A DNA stretch of 15,231 bases from an uncultured Clostridia bacterium (GTDB taxonomy: Bacteria; Bacillota; Clostridia; Christensenellales; DUVY01). Position 1 is the stretch's first letter. Each line of letters starts with the position of its first letter. The translations under genes were made by a program, and so were the position numbers. The notes under the pieces are model-generated. The model saw only the letters and a list, made by a program, of their open reading frames with translations. It ran no database searches and was not told where the DNA came from. Below are positions 1-7,649 of the stretch, piece after piece. The DNA lies in the NCBI GenBank assembly GCA_937895465.1, contig CALAYY010000085.1:1-15231 (forward strand), written 5' to 3'.

Positions 1-890
1 TTTATTATCATCTGGACGGCTTTGAGGCTATGGGCGTAAAGTGCCGCACGGTTGAAGATAAGATTTTTTTAAATAGCTCAGGCGAAGTTGAAGGCGGGGA
101 TATTACTTTGCCTTACCCTTCGGTAGGTGCAACAGTTAACTTGATGATTGCCGCAGTACGTGCACGGGGAAAAACCGTAATAAAAAATGCCGCCAATGAG
201 CCTAATGTGATTGATGCGGCTAATTTTTTGATTTCTGTGGGTGCAGATATAAGAGGCATTGGAACGCCCACTATAACCATCAACGGTGTGCCTAGGCTTA
301 TACAGACCGCACCTTATACAATTTCGCCTGACCATATAGAAGCTGGCACATTTTTGATATATTGCTGTATTTGCGGCGGCGACCTAACATTAAAAAACGC
401 AAATGCAAACGACCTAACTAAGGTTATCGGTGTCTTAAAAGATATGGGCGCAAAGATAGAATGCCAAAATAATTCAATTAAAATATCAGTTGATAAAAGA
501 CTGTCAGCTGCTCATATAACCACAGGTCCGCACCCCGAATTTCCCACGGACTTACAACAGCTTATGCTCAGTCTTATGGCGGTTTCGGACGGAGTAAGCA
601 CAATAACAGAAACGGTCTTTGAAAACAGGTTCAGACAAACAGAAGAACTTAATCTAATGGGAGCTAAAATCAGTATTCAAGGCAATACCGCTGTAATAGA
701 AGGAATGGAGAAGTTGACACCGTCAAAACTTGCGGCAAGCGACTTAAGGGGCGGTGCGGCTTTGGTGGGTGCTGCGCTAAAAGCGGACGGCATATCATTA
801 ATCAGCGGCGATAACTTAATAAGCCGAGGATATCAAGATATAGTGGGCAAGCTGTCGGCAATTAATGCTATTATAGATTATCATGGCTAA
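1..890 (+). CDS. murA: UDP-N-acetylglucosamine 1-carboxyvinyltransferase, 5' partial
   Basis: MurA transfers enolpyruvate from PEP to UDP-GlcNAc, the first committed cytoplasmic step of peptidoglycan synthesis. The reading frame is open from the left edge (first full codon at base 3, residues YYHLDGFEAMG), so about the last 295 residues of a roughly 420-residue enzyme are present. The visible part matches the family closely: SVGATVNLMIAA, NAANEPNVIDAANFL, the HPEFPTD segment with the conserved Asp (codon 549-551), TETVFENRF, DLRGGAALVGAA and a C-terminal SRGYQDI segment carrying the conserved Arg. The catalytic Cys loop and N-terminal Lys lie outside the window. Low-GC Gram-positives often carry two paralogues (MurA and MurZ), and which one this is cannot be told here. 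The stop is TAA at 888-890, four bases from the end of the convergent sbcC. The enolpyruvyl-transferase family is certain, and MurA rather than AroA is clear from the motifs. Confidence 0.96.
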   Translation, partial: YYHLDGFEAMGVKCRTVEDKIFLNSSGEVEGGDITLPYPSVGATVNLMIAAVRARGKTVIKNAANEPNVIDAANFLISVGADIRGIGTPTITINGVPRLIQTAPYTISPDHIEAGTFLIYCCICGGDLTLKNANANDLTKVIGVLKDMGAKIECQNNSIKISVDKRLSAAHITTGPHPEFPTDLQQLMLSLMAVSDGVSTITETVFENRFRQTEELNLMGAKISIQGNTAVIEGMEKLTPSKLAASDLRGGAALVGAALKADGISLISGDNLISRGYQDIVGKLSAINAIIDYHG

Positions 891-894
891 ACTT

Positions 895-3606
895 TTAGCT
901 TTGTAAAACTTCAATATTGTTATCTTTTTTGGATATTATAAGCTTTTTGGGCAGGCGTTGCTGCAATTCCTGTCTATGCGATATCAGCCCGATTACAAAA
1001 TCCCCTTTTAGCTTATCCAAAGTATCCATTACGGTATCTATAAGGTCAGAATCTAATGTTCCAAAGCCTTCATCTATAAACAAAAATTCTACAGCGGCGG
1101 CTCCTGCACGGCGGGACAATGCACGTGAAATTGATATTGCAAGAGACAGAGAAACCAAAAACTTCTCTCCGCCTGAAACCGTGTTTACATTGCGGTATTG
1201 TCCGCTGTTGAGATAATCTTTGATAAAAAATCCGTTTCTATATTCTAACTCAAACTGTCCCATAGTCAGCATACTGAGATATTCGCTTGCTGTATAAGTA
1301 AATTCTTCTATATATTCTTCCGCCATAAACTCCATAAGCTTGTTGCCTTGTGTTAGCTTATGAAGTTCTATAATAAGGTCTAGCCTTTTTTTGATTTCTT
1401 TTAGTTCTTTGGTTTTTTGCTTGTATTTTATTAGATCATTTTCAAGCCTTTGTACTTCACCCTCCAAAGCACCTATCTGGCGTGAAATTTCTTCTGCGTT
1501 TTGGTTTTGGATTGTCAATTCCTCTTTTTTGGATTGGACTTGAATATTGGTCACTTCCTTGGAACTTAGCTTGGAGATTTCACGCATATAGCCGTCTAAA
1601 ACAATCTGGGTCTTTTCCAAATTGTTTTTGGCATCATTTAGCTCTCTTTCAGCTTTTCGCTCAGCTTCTATTATGTTTTTTATTTCTGTATCTATTTTTC
1701 GATAAGCGGCATTTGACTGGTTTAATGCATTGTCTATACTGTCATATTCGCCCAAAATTTGTTTTAGCTCGTTTTTTAACTCGTTTATCTGCTCTGTTAT
1801 AACCTTGCCTTCTTCTTCAACTTTTGATAAAGAAATCTTTATAATTTCTATTTTGGAGTTAAAGTCTTTTTGCTGATTAGTTGATTTGGTGTATTTACCT
1901 GTCAGGTCAAGTATTTCATCCTTTATAGTACAAAACTCATCTCTTTGGCTGATACAACCGTTATCCAAATTTAGTTTGTTAAGTTCAATTTGGATATTGT
2001 CAGCTTTTTGCTTGTTTTCATTTAGTTCTTTTTCAAGACTTAAGATTTTTTGGGCGTTAGAAGCAACACTTTGGGATATATCGTAAAATCCCTTTTCCAA
2101 AAAATCCATGCGCTTTTTCAGGTCATCAATGTTTTGAATATCCTGACTGTCTTTTTGTAACTTGCTGATTATATTATCACAGACAGGGCAATGCTCGCCG
2201 ATTTTGACCTCGCTTTTTAAAAGAGAAGCGGCATTATGTCTTAAAACATGCTGATATTGTTGCTTGACCAAATTAAGGTCGCTTTCGCATTGTTGAAAAG
2301 TTTTTATTGATTCTGCTTGAACAGGTATAAGTGCGTTATATTCTAGCTGTTTTTGGTCAATAACTTGCTTAGTTTCCTTTAACTGCTTAGATAGATCTAT
2401 ATATTTATCAACCTTTTGTGAGAAGTTGTTATATTCTTGTATGACTTTTACATTTAGGCTGTCATCTTGTTCTAAAGCTATGCCTGTCTTTTGATATAAT
2501 TCATTTAGAATCTTTTTTAATAGTATTTCTTGATTTTGCATCTCAGCTTTTACTTTCTCTAAGTCTTCACAATGACTTTTATATTCATTTTTTAACTTTT
2601 TATATTCATTGGCTTTTTGACTTCTGTTTTCTTCTAATTTAATGATTTTTTGTTGGGTATTAATATTTTTATTTAAAGAATCGATATATGACTTTAACTG
2701 CTCTTTTTGGTCTGTAAGCTCTTTTTGCTTTTGGGCGTTTTCAGCCGCCGCCTTATAATCAATATCTAATTTGATAATATTTTGTTTTAAAACAGGTATC
2801 AGTTCTTGTGCTTTTTTTATATCTGTCTTTAGCTTCAAATATTCTTGATAATCATTGTAGCCTTTTTCTATCTGGTTATATTCTTTTTGGAGAATGTGTA
2901 TTTTTTCTCCGACTTGCTTTTGAGTGTCTTTGAAATTTCTTAATTCTTTCTTTTTGCTGTCTATAGTTTTTTGGTCAATATGCCCCAAAGAATCCAATAC
3001 ACTATTGATTATATCTTGTTGCTTTTCTAATTCACGCCTGTATAATAAAACCTTGCTATTTAGCTCATCACCGTATTTTTTTAACGAAAAAATATTGCCT
3101 ATCATTTTTTTTCGTTCGGCATCTTTTTGTGAAACAAATTTGTCATACTCACCCTGAATCAAGACCACACACTTTGAAAAGTCATTGACATCCAGCTTAA
3201 GAAGTGAAGAAACATAATTATTGACATCTCTTTGTCCTGACGCCAAACTGATTTTTTGGTCAGTGATGTCAAAAATCTCGGCGTCAATTCTATTGGTTTT
3301 TAAGGGCTGCAGTTTTCTGATTATCTGATACAGCTTTTTACCTTCATAAGAAGTATTGAGCGAAAAAACAAAATCTATCTCCGCGCTTTTGTCCGTAAGG
3401 TTGACTATGTCGTATTTGTCATAATTAGAGTTTTCAGGTAAGTCTCCATATAAAGCAATTATAATGCTGTCAATTATAGCTGATTTTCCGCTGCCGCTGT
3501 TGCCGCATATACCAAATATACCTTCGCTCGAAAGGCTTTCAAAATCTATAAATTGTTCGGTAAGATAATTTTTGATTCCTTTTATCCGTAGGGAATAAGG
3601 TTTCAT
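895..3606 (-). CDS. sbcC: Exonuclease SbcCD subunit C (Rad50-like ATPase)
   Basis: SbcC is the SMC/Rad50-type ATPase partner of the SbcD nuclease. The complex cleaves DNA hairpins and blocked double-strand ends. The 903-residue protein has the full layout: Walker A GNSGSGKS at residues 35-42, a long Lys/Glu/Gln-rich coiled coil (about 180-470), the zinc hook Cys-Pro-Val-Cys at 473-476, a returning coiled coil (about 480-760), the ABC signature SGGEK at 811-815, and Walker B with Asp845-Glu846 followed by the D-loop (TLDSD). It is shorter than the 1,000-1,130 residues usual for E. coli and Bacillus SbcC, so the coiled-coil arms are shorter. Its ATG overlaps the sbcD TGA in an ATGA, indicating translational coupling. 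No terminator hairpin is seen after its stop, which lies four bases from the convergent murA stop. Confidence 0.96.
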   Translation of the reverse strand: MKPYSLRIKGIKNYLTEQFIDFESLSSEGIFGICGNSGSGKSAIIDSIIIALYGDLPENSNYDKYDIVNLTDKSAEIDFVFSLNTSYEGKKLYQIIRKLQPLKTNRIDAEIFDITDQKISLASGQRDVNNYVSSLLKLDVNDFSKCVVLIQGEYDKFVSQKDAERKKMIGNIFSLKKYGDELNSKVLLYRRELEKQQDIINSVLDSLGHIDQKTIDSKKKELRNFKDTQKQVGEKIHILQKEYNQIEKGYNDYQEYLKLKTDIKKAQELIPVLKQNIIKLDIDYKAAAENAQKQKELTDQKEQLKSYIDSLNKNINTQQKIIKLEENRSQKANEYKKLKNEYKSHCEDLEKVKAEMQNQEILLKKILNELYQKTGIALEQDDSLNVKVIQEYNNFSQKVDKYIDLSKQLKETKQVIDQKQLEYNALIPVQAESIKTFQQCESDLNLVKQQYQHVLRHNAASLLKSEVKIGEHCPVCDNIISKLQKDSQDIQNIDDLKKRMDFLEKGFYDISQSVASNAQKILSLEKELNENKQKADNIQIELNKLNLDNGCISQRDEFCTIKDEILDLTGKYTKSTNQQKDFNSKIEIIKISLSKVEEEGKVITEQINELKNELKQILGEYDSIDNALNQSNAAYRKIDTEIKNIIEAERKAERELNDAKNNLEKTQIVLDGYMREISKLSSKEVTNIQVQSKKEELTIQNQNAEEISRQIGALEGEVQRLENDLIKYKQKTKELKEIKKRLDLIIELHKLTQGNKLMEFMAEEYIEEFTYTASEYLSMLTMGQFELEYRNGFFIKDYLNSGQYRNVNTVSGGEKFLVSLSLAISISRALSRRAGAAAVEFLFIDEGFGTLDSDLIDTVMDTLDKLKGDFVIGLISHRQELQQRLPKKLIISKKDNNIEVLQS

Positions 3607-4736
3607 AGTCCGTTCTCCATTATTTCTAAAAACAGCTTAACAAGCTCTTCTTTGGGCTCATTTTGATATATGCTTTTATAGTATTCCGAAAAAATCTGCC
3701 TGTCTGTTTTTTGCTCTTTATCTTTTATCAAAACCCTTTGCGCTTTTGGTAATACTAGCTGAAGTCTCAAAAGATTGGGAAAAGCTTTTAACAACTTGTT
3801 ATCGCTGTCCGTCAGACCTTTATCAATTTTTAGCTCCAATAAAGCCCACTTTTCGCTGTGCTCTTCTAACAGCTCCTGTGCCTGTATCACATTATCCGCC
3901 GCAAGTTTTATAAGCGGTCTATATCTTGTTAAGGGAACACGCCTAAAATCCTGAATTCCTTTAATATTGATATCGGCGACAATTATTGATTTCTCAATAG
4001 TCTCGTCAAAAGCATACGGCATAATTGAACCGCTGTAAAAAATATTATTGCTCTTAGAAATCGTCTGCGGTTTATGAATATGACCTAAAGCGGTATAATG
4101 CGCCTTAGGAAAGGCATCAATAGGAATAAGCCTGGCACCGCCTAGTTCTATTTCTCTTTCATCGCCTTCTTTTACACCGCCCACACAAAACAAATGGCTT
4201 ATATTGATATTGACAGTATCATTTCTAAAGCCTGATGCGCCTTCGTATAACTTTCTCTTTACTCTATCTGTGTATGTGGTGTTTTCGTCAATGACCTCAC
4301 CCATACGGGCATCTGACGGATAAGGCAAGATATTAATTACGGCTGTTTCATTATTAATTGCTGTTTTTACATAGCCTTTGCCTGCCGTTATATTTTTGGC
4401 AGAATAGGTAATTTCTTGTCCGCATGCTATGACTATGTTGCAATACATCGCCATATCTTTGGCGGCGGATAACCTCACGGGGTCGTCGTGATTGCCTGCT
4501 ATTACTACAACAGTGCAAATTCTGCCCAGCTTTACCATACTTTCATAAAACAAGCTTTCTGCGGCGGCTGAAGGCAGCGCCGTATCAAAAATATCGCCTG
4601 CTACCAAAGCCAAGTCTACACGCTCCCGTGCAGCAATTTCGATTATTTCATCCATTACGGCATATTGCTCTTCAAGTCTGTCAACATTAAAAAGCTTTTT
4701 GCCCAAATGCAAATCAGCGGTATGAAGTATTTTCAT
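3603..4736 (-). CDS. sbcD: Exonuclease SbcCD subunit D (Mre11-like nuclease)
   Basis: SbcD is the Mre11-type, Mn-dependent nuclease subunit of SbcCD. Metal-binding motifs are intact: HTADLHLGK with Asp8 and His10, GDIFD with Asp48, GNHD with Asn82-His83-Asp84, and GHIH with His219 and His221. I start it at ATG 4736-4734 (MKILHTADLHLG, 377 residues), the usual N-terminus and length of the family. The longer open frame to 4772 would begin at a TTG and add 12 residues with no family counterpart. No Shine-Dalgarno is visible before the chosen ATG. The best candidate promoter would start the transcript at about 4737, so the message may be nearly leaderless. The gene is followed directly by sbcC (ATGA overlap) and is divergent from the replication genes on the other side. 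Confidence 0.95.
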   Translation of the reverse strand: MKILHTADLHLGKKLFNVDRLEEQYAVMDEIIEIAARERVDLALVAGDIFDTALPSAAAESLFYESMVKLGRICTVVVIAGNHDDPVRLSAAKDMAMYCNIVIACGQEITYSAKNITAGKGYVKTAINNETAVINILPYPSDARMGEVIDENTTYTDRVKRKLYEGASGFRNDTVNINISHLFCVGGVKEGDEREIELGGARLIPIDAFPKAHYTALGHIHKPQTISKSNNIFYSGSIMPYAFDETIEKSIIVADINIKGIQDFRRVPLTRYRPLIKLAADNVIQAQELLEEHSEKWALLELKIDKGLTDSDNKLLKAFPNLLRLQLVLPKAQRVLIKDKEQKTDRQIFSEYYKSIYQNEPKEELVKLFLEIMENGL

Positions 4737-4743
4737 ATAATAA

Positions 4744-4772
4744 ATATTAACACAAATTAGGTGTTTGAACAA
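4744..4772 (-). promoter_or_regulatory. Candidate sigma-A-type promoter of sbcD-sbcC
   Basis: On the minus strand, TTGTTC (4772-4767) and TAATAT (4749-4744) are separated by 17 bases. The expected start point is near 4737, one base before the sbcD ATG. The match is moderate, and in such AT-rich DNA other start sites are possible. Confidence 0.35.
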
Positions 4773-4782
4773 TACTATTGTT
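4768..4782. repeat. 15-bp perfect palindrome, operator-like
   Basis: AACAATA-C-TATTGTT is a perfect 7-1-7 inverted repeat in the divergent region between sbcD and the DnaD-like gene. It overlaps the -35 of the candidate sbcD promoter, the place where a repressor site would be expected. It does not match the Gram-positive LexA box (GAAC-N4-GTTC). Which protein, if any, binds it is unknown. Confidence 0.4.
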
Positions 4783-4840
4783 TTTGATTAACTTGACCTA
4801 TAATTTTAGACCAAAAACAAGCATTTTCATATACATACTG

Positions 4841-4871
4841 TTTTTATATAGACTTGAACTTTATATAAAAA
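4841..4871. repeat. AT-only inverted repeat in divergent promoter region
   Basis: TTTTTATATA (4841-4850) and TATATAAAAA (4862-4871) form a 10-bp inverted repeat with an 11-base spacer. It flanks the -35 of the candidate promoter for the DnaD-like gene. Because it contains only A and T, it could be chance, a flexible promoter element or a regulator site. Confidence 0.25.
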
Positions 4872-4882
4872 AATGCTATCAT
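4854..4882 (+). promoter_or_regulatory. Candidate sigma-A-type promoter of the DnaD-like/DnaC-like operon
   Basis: TTGAAC (4854-4859) and TATCAT (4877-4882) are separated by 17 bases, giving an expected start near 4889. The upstream in-frame ATG at 4873 would lie within this promoter, which supports translation from 4918 instead. Confidence 0.45.
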
Positions 4883-4902
4883 TTATTTCCACGATTCAAT
4901 AT

Positions 4903-4912
4903 GGGGTTAGGA
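4903..4912 (+). promoter_or_regulatory. Ribosome binding site fixing the DnaD-like start
   Basis: A purine-rich stretch with AGGA at 4909-4912 ends five bases before the ATG at 4918. The alternative ATG at 4873 is preceded only by an A/T run with no Shine-Dalgarno. This decides for the shorter protein. Confidence 0.6.
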
Positions 4913-4917
4913 TAATA

Positions 4918-6354
4918 ATGTTTGCAAGTTTTTCAAGTGAATATATATTGGATAGTTTTACAGGTCTTGATAACCTGTTTGTTTCTGAATACCTTCCGCA
5001 AGCCCCTGATATGTGTATCAAGGTTTATGTCTATGGATTGTTTTTGTGTTCTCACTCTCATACGCCTGATAATGACCTTGAGGCAATGGCTCGTGCGCTT
5101 TCTATGCAGCCATCTGAAATAGTTGACGCTTACACTTATTGGGCGGAACTTGGACTTGTAGCCATAATTCAGCACAGCCCCTTTTCAGTTAGATACTTGC
5201 CGCCCAAAAGCGCATTAAACTTAAAAAAATACAGCACAGCCAAATATTCCGAGTTTAATATGCAGATTGAGGCAATGTTTGACCGTGAGATTTTGCCCAA
5301 TGAGTTTAATGAATATTATAATGCTATTGAAACTTACCATATAGAGCCTGAGGCTTTCTTGCTTATTACTAGGTACTGTATTGACCTAAAGGGCGCTAAC
5401 ATCAATTATAAGTATGTCTTGGCTGTTGCCAGAAACTGGGCTAATATGGGAGCAACCACTTGCGAGCGGGTTGAAGAAAAAATCCTTGAATATGACAAGG
5501 TTGCAGAAGAACTAATACAGGTAATGAAAGCACTAGGCAGCCGCAAAAAAGCGGATATTGATGAACGTGCAATGTATCTGAAGTGGAAAGAAGAATTTTT
5601 ATTTGACCAAAACACTATTTTGGCGGTGGCAAATAGGGTCAAAAAAGGCGGTTTTTCCAAACTCAATAACGCCCTTACCAAATATTATGAAAACAAGATG
5701 ATGACCATACAGGAAATTGAGGAATTTGAAAGCAACCGTGATAAGCTGTATGCTCTTGCCAAAAACATTAACCGCACAATAGGCGTTTATTATGAGCAAT
5801 TGGACTATATAATTGAAACATATATCAATGACTGGCTAAGCAAAGGCTATGAAGAAGACGCACTTATAATGATAGCCGATGCATGCTTTAGAAAAAACAT
5901 CCGCACACTTGAAGGCATGAACGGATTTGTCAGCAAGCTGTATAAACAAGGGCTTGTAAGCGCTAACAGTATTAATTCTCATGTGGAACGCCTAAGTGCT
6001 GCTGACAAAAAGATTGCTGAGATTTTTGAAGCTTTGGGTATAGAAAAAAATATTACAAGCTGGGACAGAGATAGTTACAGGACTTGGACTTATTCTTGGG
6101 GAATGAGTGATGAGTTGATTTTGTTTTGTGCCACTAAGTCAAAAGGTACTTCGTCCCCTATGGCATATATGAACAAAATTTTGTCATCATGGTATGACCA
6201 AAAAATTACTACCTTGGAACAGGCTAATTCTTATGCTTTTCCTGCCGCTAATATGCCTGCACAAGCCCCTAACGCAAGAATGCAAAACGAAAGAAAATAT
6301 ACTCAACAAGAACTCAATGCGCTTATTGACGATATCACTAAGGTAGAGTTTTAG
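4918..6354 (+). CDS. DnaD/DnaB-like replication initiation protein with three DnaD-like modules
   Basis: Proteins of this family help load the replicative helicase at oriC or at restarted forks in low-GC Gram-positives. Read from ATG 4918 it has 478 residues; an in-frame ATG at 4873 would add 15 but lacks a ribosome binding site. The N-terminus (about 1-110) resembles the DnaD/DnaB winged helix, with a KVYVYGLFLC helix and a YWAELGLV segment. DnaD-like helical modules follow: A (about 130-182) ending RNWANMGATT with Trp174, B (about 296-350) ending KLYKQGLVSANS with Tyr342, and C (about 375-435) ending LSSWYDQKITT with Trp425. Bacillus DnaD has one such module and DnaB two. Two bases separate it from the downstream helicase loader, so the pair is surely one operon. 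The family is confident; assignment to DnaD or DnaB specifically is not. Confidence 0.85.
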   Translation: MFASFSSEYILDSFTGLDNLFVSEYLPQAPDMCIKVYVYGLFLCSHSHTPDNDLEAMARALSMQPSEIVDAYTYWAELGLVAIIQHSPFSVRYLPPKSALNLKKYSTAKYSEFNMQIEAMFDREILPNEFNEYYNAIETYHIEPEAFLLITRYCIDLKGANINYKYVLAVARNWANMGATTCERVEEKILEYDKVAEELIQVMKALGSRKKADIDERAMYLKWKEEFLFDQNTILAVANRVKKGGFSKLNNALTKYYENKMMTIQEIEEFESNRDKLYALAKNINRTIGVYYEQLDYIIETYINDWLSKGYEEDALIMIADACFRKNIRTLEGMNGFVSKLYKQGLVSANSINSHVERLSAADKKIAEIFEALGIEKNITSWDRDSYRTWTYSWGMSDELILFCATKSKGTSSPMAYMNKILSSWYDQKITTLEQANSYAFPAANMPAQAPNARMQNERKYTQQELNALIDDITKVEF

Positions 6355-6356
6355 TT

Positions 6357-7271
6357 ATGATATTAAAAGAAATTTTGGAACAATGCCAAAATAGACGTGC
6401 TAAGGCTCAAATGCTTGCGGAATATAATTATAAGATAGCATTAGATAATGAAGAATTTTTTCAAGCAGAAAAAGCTTACAGAAATCTAAATTTTGAATAC
6501 GGCAAAAATCCCAATGAACAAACATTGTCAAAAGTTAATGATATCAATAAGACCAGAAAACAGATTTTAGAAAAACTTGGCTTAAGAATAAGTCCGCAGT
6601 ATCAATGCACCACTTGTCAGGATACTGGTTACAAAAATGGGAAGCTGTGCCTATGTATAAAACAAGAGGTCTCTAAGCGTATATCTGATATTTGCGCTAT
6701 CCCTAAAAATATTAGATGTGATTTTGAACAGTGTGACTTGAGTGTTTTTTCTAATGAACTTCAGCGAAAAATCATGGAAAGCACTTATGAAAAAATGAAA
6801 GATTATTGCAAAAAGTTTCCTGATACTCCTATTAATTCTATAATTTTTTCAGGTTCCACTGGAACAGGCAAAACTTATCTAATAAGTGCTATGGCAAGCG
6901 AATTATCCATGTCTGGTTTTGATGTGTTTTTTACTACTGCTTTCGGACTCAATAATATATTTTTGAAAAGCCATACCGCCAAAATAGAAGAAAAGTCACA
7001 ATATATTGAACCGCTGTTAAAATGTGATTTGCTTATAATTGATGACCTTGGCACCGAACCAATGTACCGCAATGTAAGTAATGAATATCTTTATACTATA
7101 ATCAATGAGCGTAAAATCAACAAACAACATACGCTTATTTCCACTAATCTAAATCAGGATGAAATCCTAACCCGTTATGGAGAACGCATTTTTTCCAGAC
7201 TTAACAATAAGGCTGATTCATTGTTTTTATCATTAGAGGGCAGTGATATAAGACTAAATAAGAAAAAATAA
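6357..7271 (+). CDS. DnaC/DnaI-like AAA+ helicase loader
   Basis: This is a 304-residue ATPase of the DnaC/DnaI/IstB group, which loads the hexameric replicative helicase onto DNA. A helical, Gln/Glu/Lys-rich N-terminus is followed by a putative zinc-binding cluster, Cys84-x2-Cys87 and Cys98-x-Cys100, common in Gram-positive DnaI/DnaC loaders. The AAA+ domain has Walker A GSTGTGKT at 166-173, Walker B LLIIDDLGTE with Asp229-Asp230, a sensor-1-like TLISTNLN, and RIFSRL with Arg277 and Arg281 as arginine-finger candidates. The start ATG is two bases after the upstream stop, with a modest AGGTAGAG signal inside the preceding gene. The partner upstream is a DnaD/DnaB-like protein, so the helicase-loading role is favoured over an IstB transposition helper; no transposase is nearby. 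Confidence 0.9.
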   Translation: MILKEILEQCQNRRAKAQMLAEYNYKIALDNEEFFQAEKAYRNLNFEYGKNPNEQTLSKVNDINKTRKQILEKLGLRISPQYQCTTCQDTGYKNGKLCLCIKQEVSKRISDICAIPKNIRCDFEQCDLSVFSNELQRKIMESTYEKMKDYCKKFPDTPINSIIFSGSTGTGKTYLISAMASELSMSGFDVFFTTAFGLNNIFLKSHTAKIEEKSQYIEPLLKCDLLIIDDLGTEPMYRNVSNEYLYTIINERKINKQHTLISTNLNQDEILTRYGERIFSRLNNKADSLFLSLEGSDIRLNKKK

Positions 7272-7303
7272 ATTTATTAACGGCTTATGCTTTTGATGAT
7301 ATA

Positions 7304-7325
7304 AAAAGATTGTCTAAAATCTTTT
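7304..7325 (+). terminator. Weak AT-rich hairpin after the helicase loader gene
   Basis: AAAAGATT (7304-7311) and AATCTTTT (7318-7325) form an 8-bp stem with a six-base loop, 32 bases after the loader stop codon. The stem has a single G-C pair and no long T run follows. At most it is a weak terminator, and read-through into the tRNA gene is plausible. Confidence 0.25.
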
Positions 7326-7371
7326 ACCCAAAAATTCCTAGCCTATAAAGTCAAAAAACCTTGATTTATAC

Positions 7372-7400
7372 TTGCCAACATTTAGTTGATATATTATAAT
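7372..7400 (+). promoter_or_regulatory. Sigma-A-type promoter of the tRNA-Thr gene
   Basis: TTGCCA (7372-7377) and a perfect TATAAT (7395-7400) are separated by exactly 17 bases. The expected start near 7407 lies 13 bases before the mature tRNA. This is the best promoter match in the window and fits a stable-RNA gene. Confidence 0.8.
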
Positions 7401-7419
7401 TTATAAGCATATAAAATAT

Positions 7420-7495
<76 letters not shown>

Positions 7496-7504
7496 AAAAT
7501 GGCA

Positions 7505-7531
7505 AAAAACCGCTCAAAATGGGCGGTTTTT
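7505..7531. terminator. Intrinsic terminator of tRNA-Thr, near-symmetric (bidirectional)
   Basis: AAAAACCGCTC (7505-7515) pairs with GGGCGGTTTTT (7521-7531) around the loop AAAAT, with one T-G wobble and a T run on the + strand. On the minus strand the same element ends in six T residues. It can therefore also terminate the leftward operon whose last stop codon is at 7650. Confidence 0.85.
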
Positions 7532-7649
7532 CTCTATTTATACAATCTTCAAAAAATCATGATTTAAAAATCTTTCACTTTTTCTTTTAACAGAAATTGG
7601 TTTTTACTATATAAAAAATATACTTAATACTTAAATTCATTAAGATTTG
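7532..7649. other. AT-rich spacer between the tRNA terminator and the kinase gene
   Basis: I see no gene here. It holds a 12-bp palindrome, AAATCATGATTT (7554-7565), and only very weak AT hairpins. It is probably the 3' untranslated region of the leftward operon. Confidence 0.5.

Noticed and set aside
4737..4772. N-terminal extension of SbcD from a TTG at 4772
   Set aside because: It adds 12 residues before the conserved MKILHTADLHLG start and has no ribosome binding site.
4767..4783. LexA/SOS box upstream of sbcD
   Set aside because: GAAC and GTTT are spaced too far apart; the Gram-positive LexA consensus needs GAAC-N4-GTTC.
6357..7271. IstB-type transposition helper
   Set aside because: No transposase or terminal inverted repeats are nearby, and the DnaD/DnaB-like partner two bases upstream indicates a helicase loader.
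7554..7565. 12-bp palindrome AAATCATGATTT as a regulatory site
   Set aside because: It lies downstream of all adjacent genes and is AT-rich, with no promoter for it to control.
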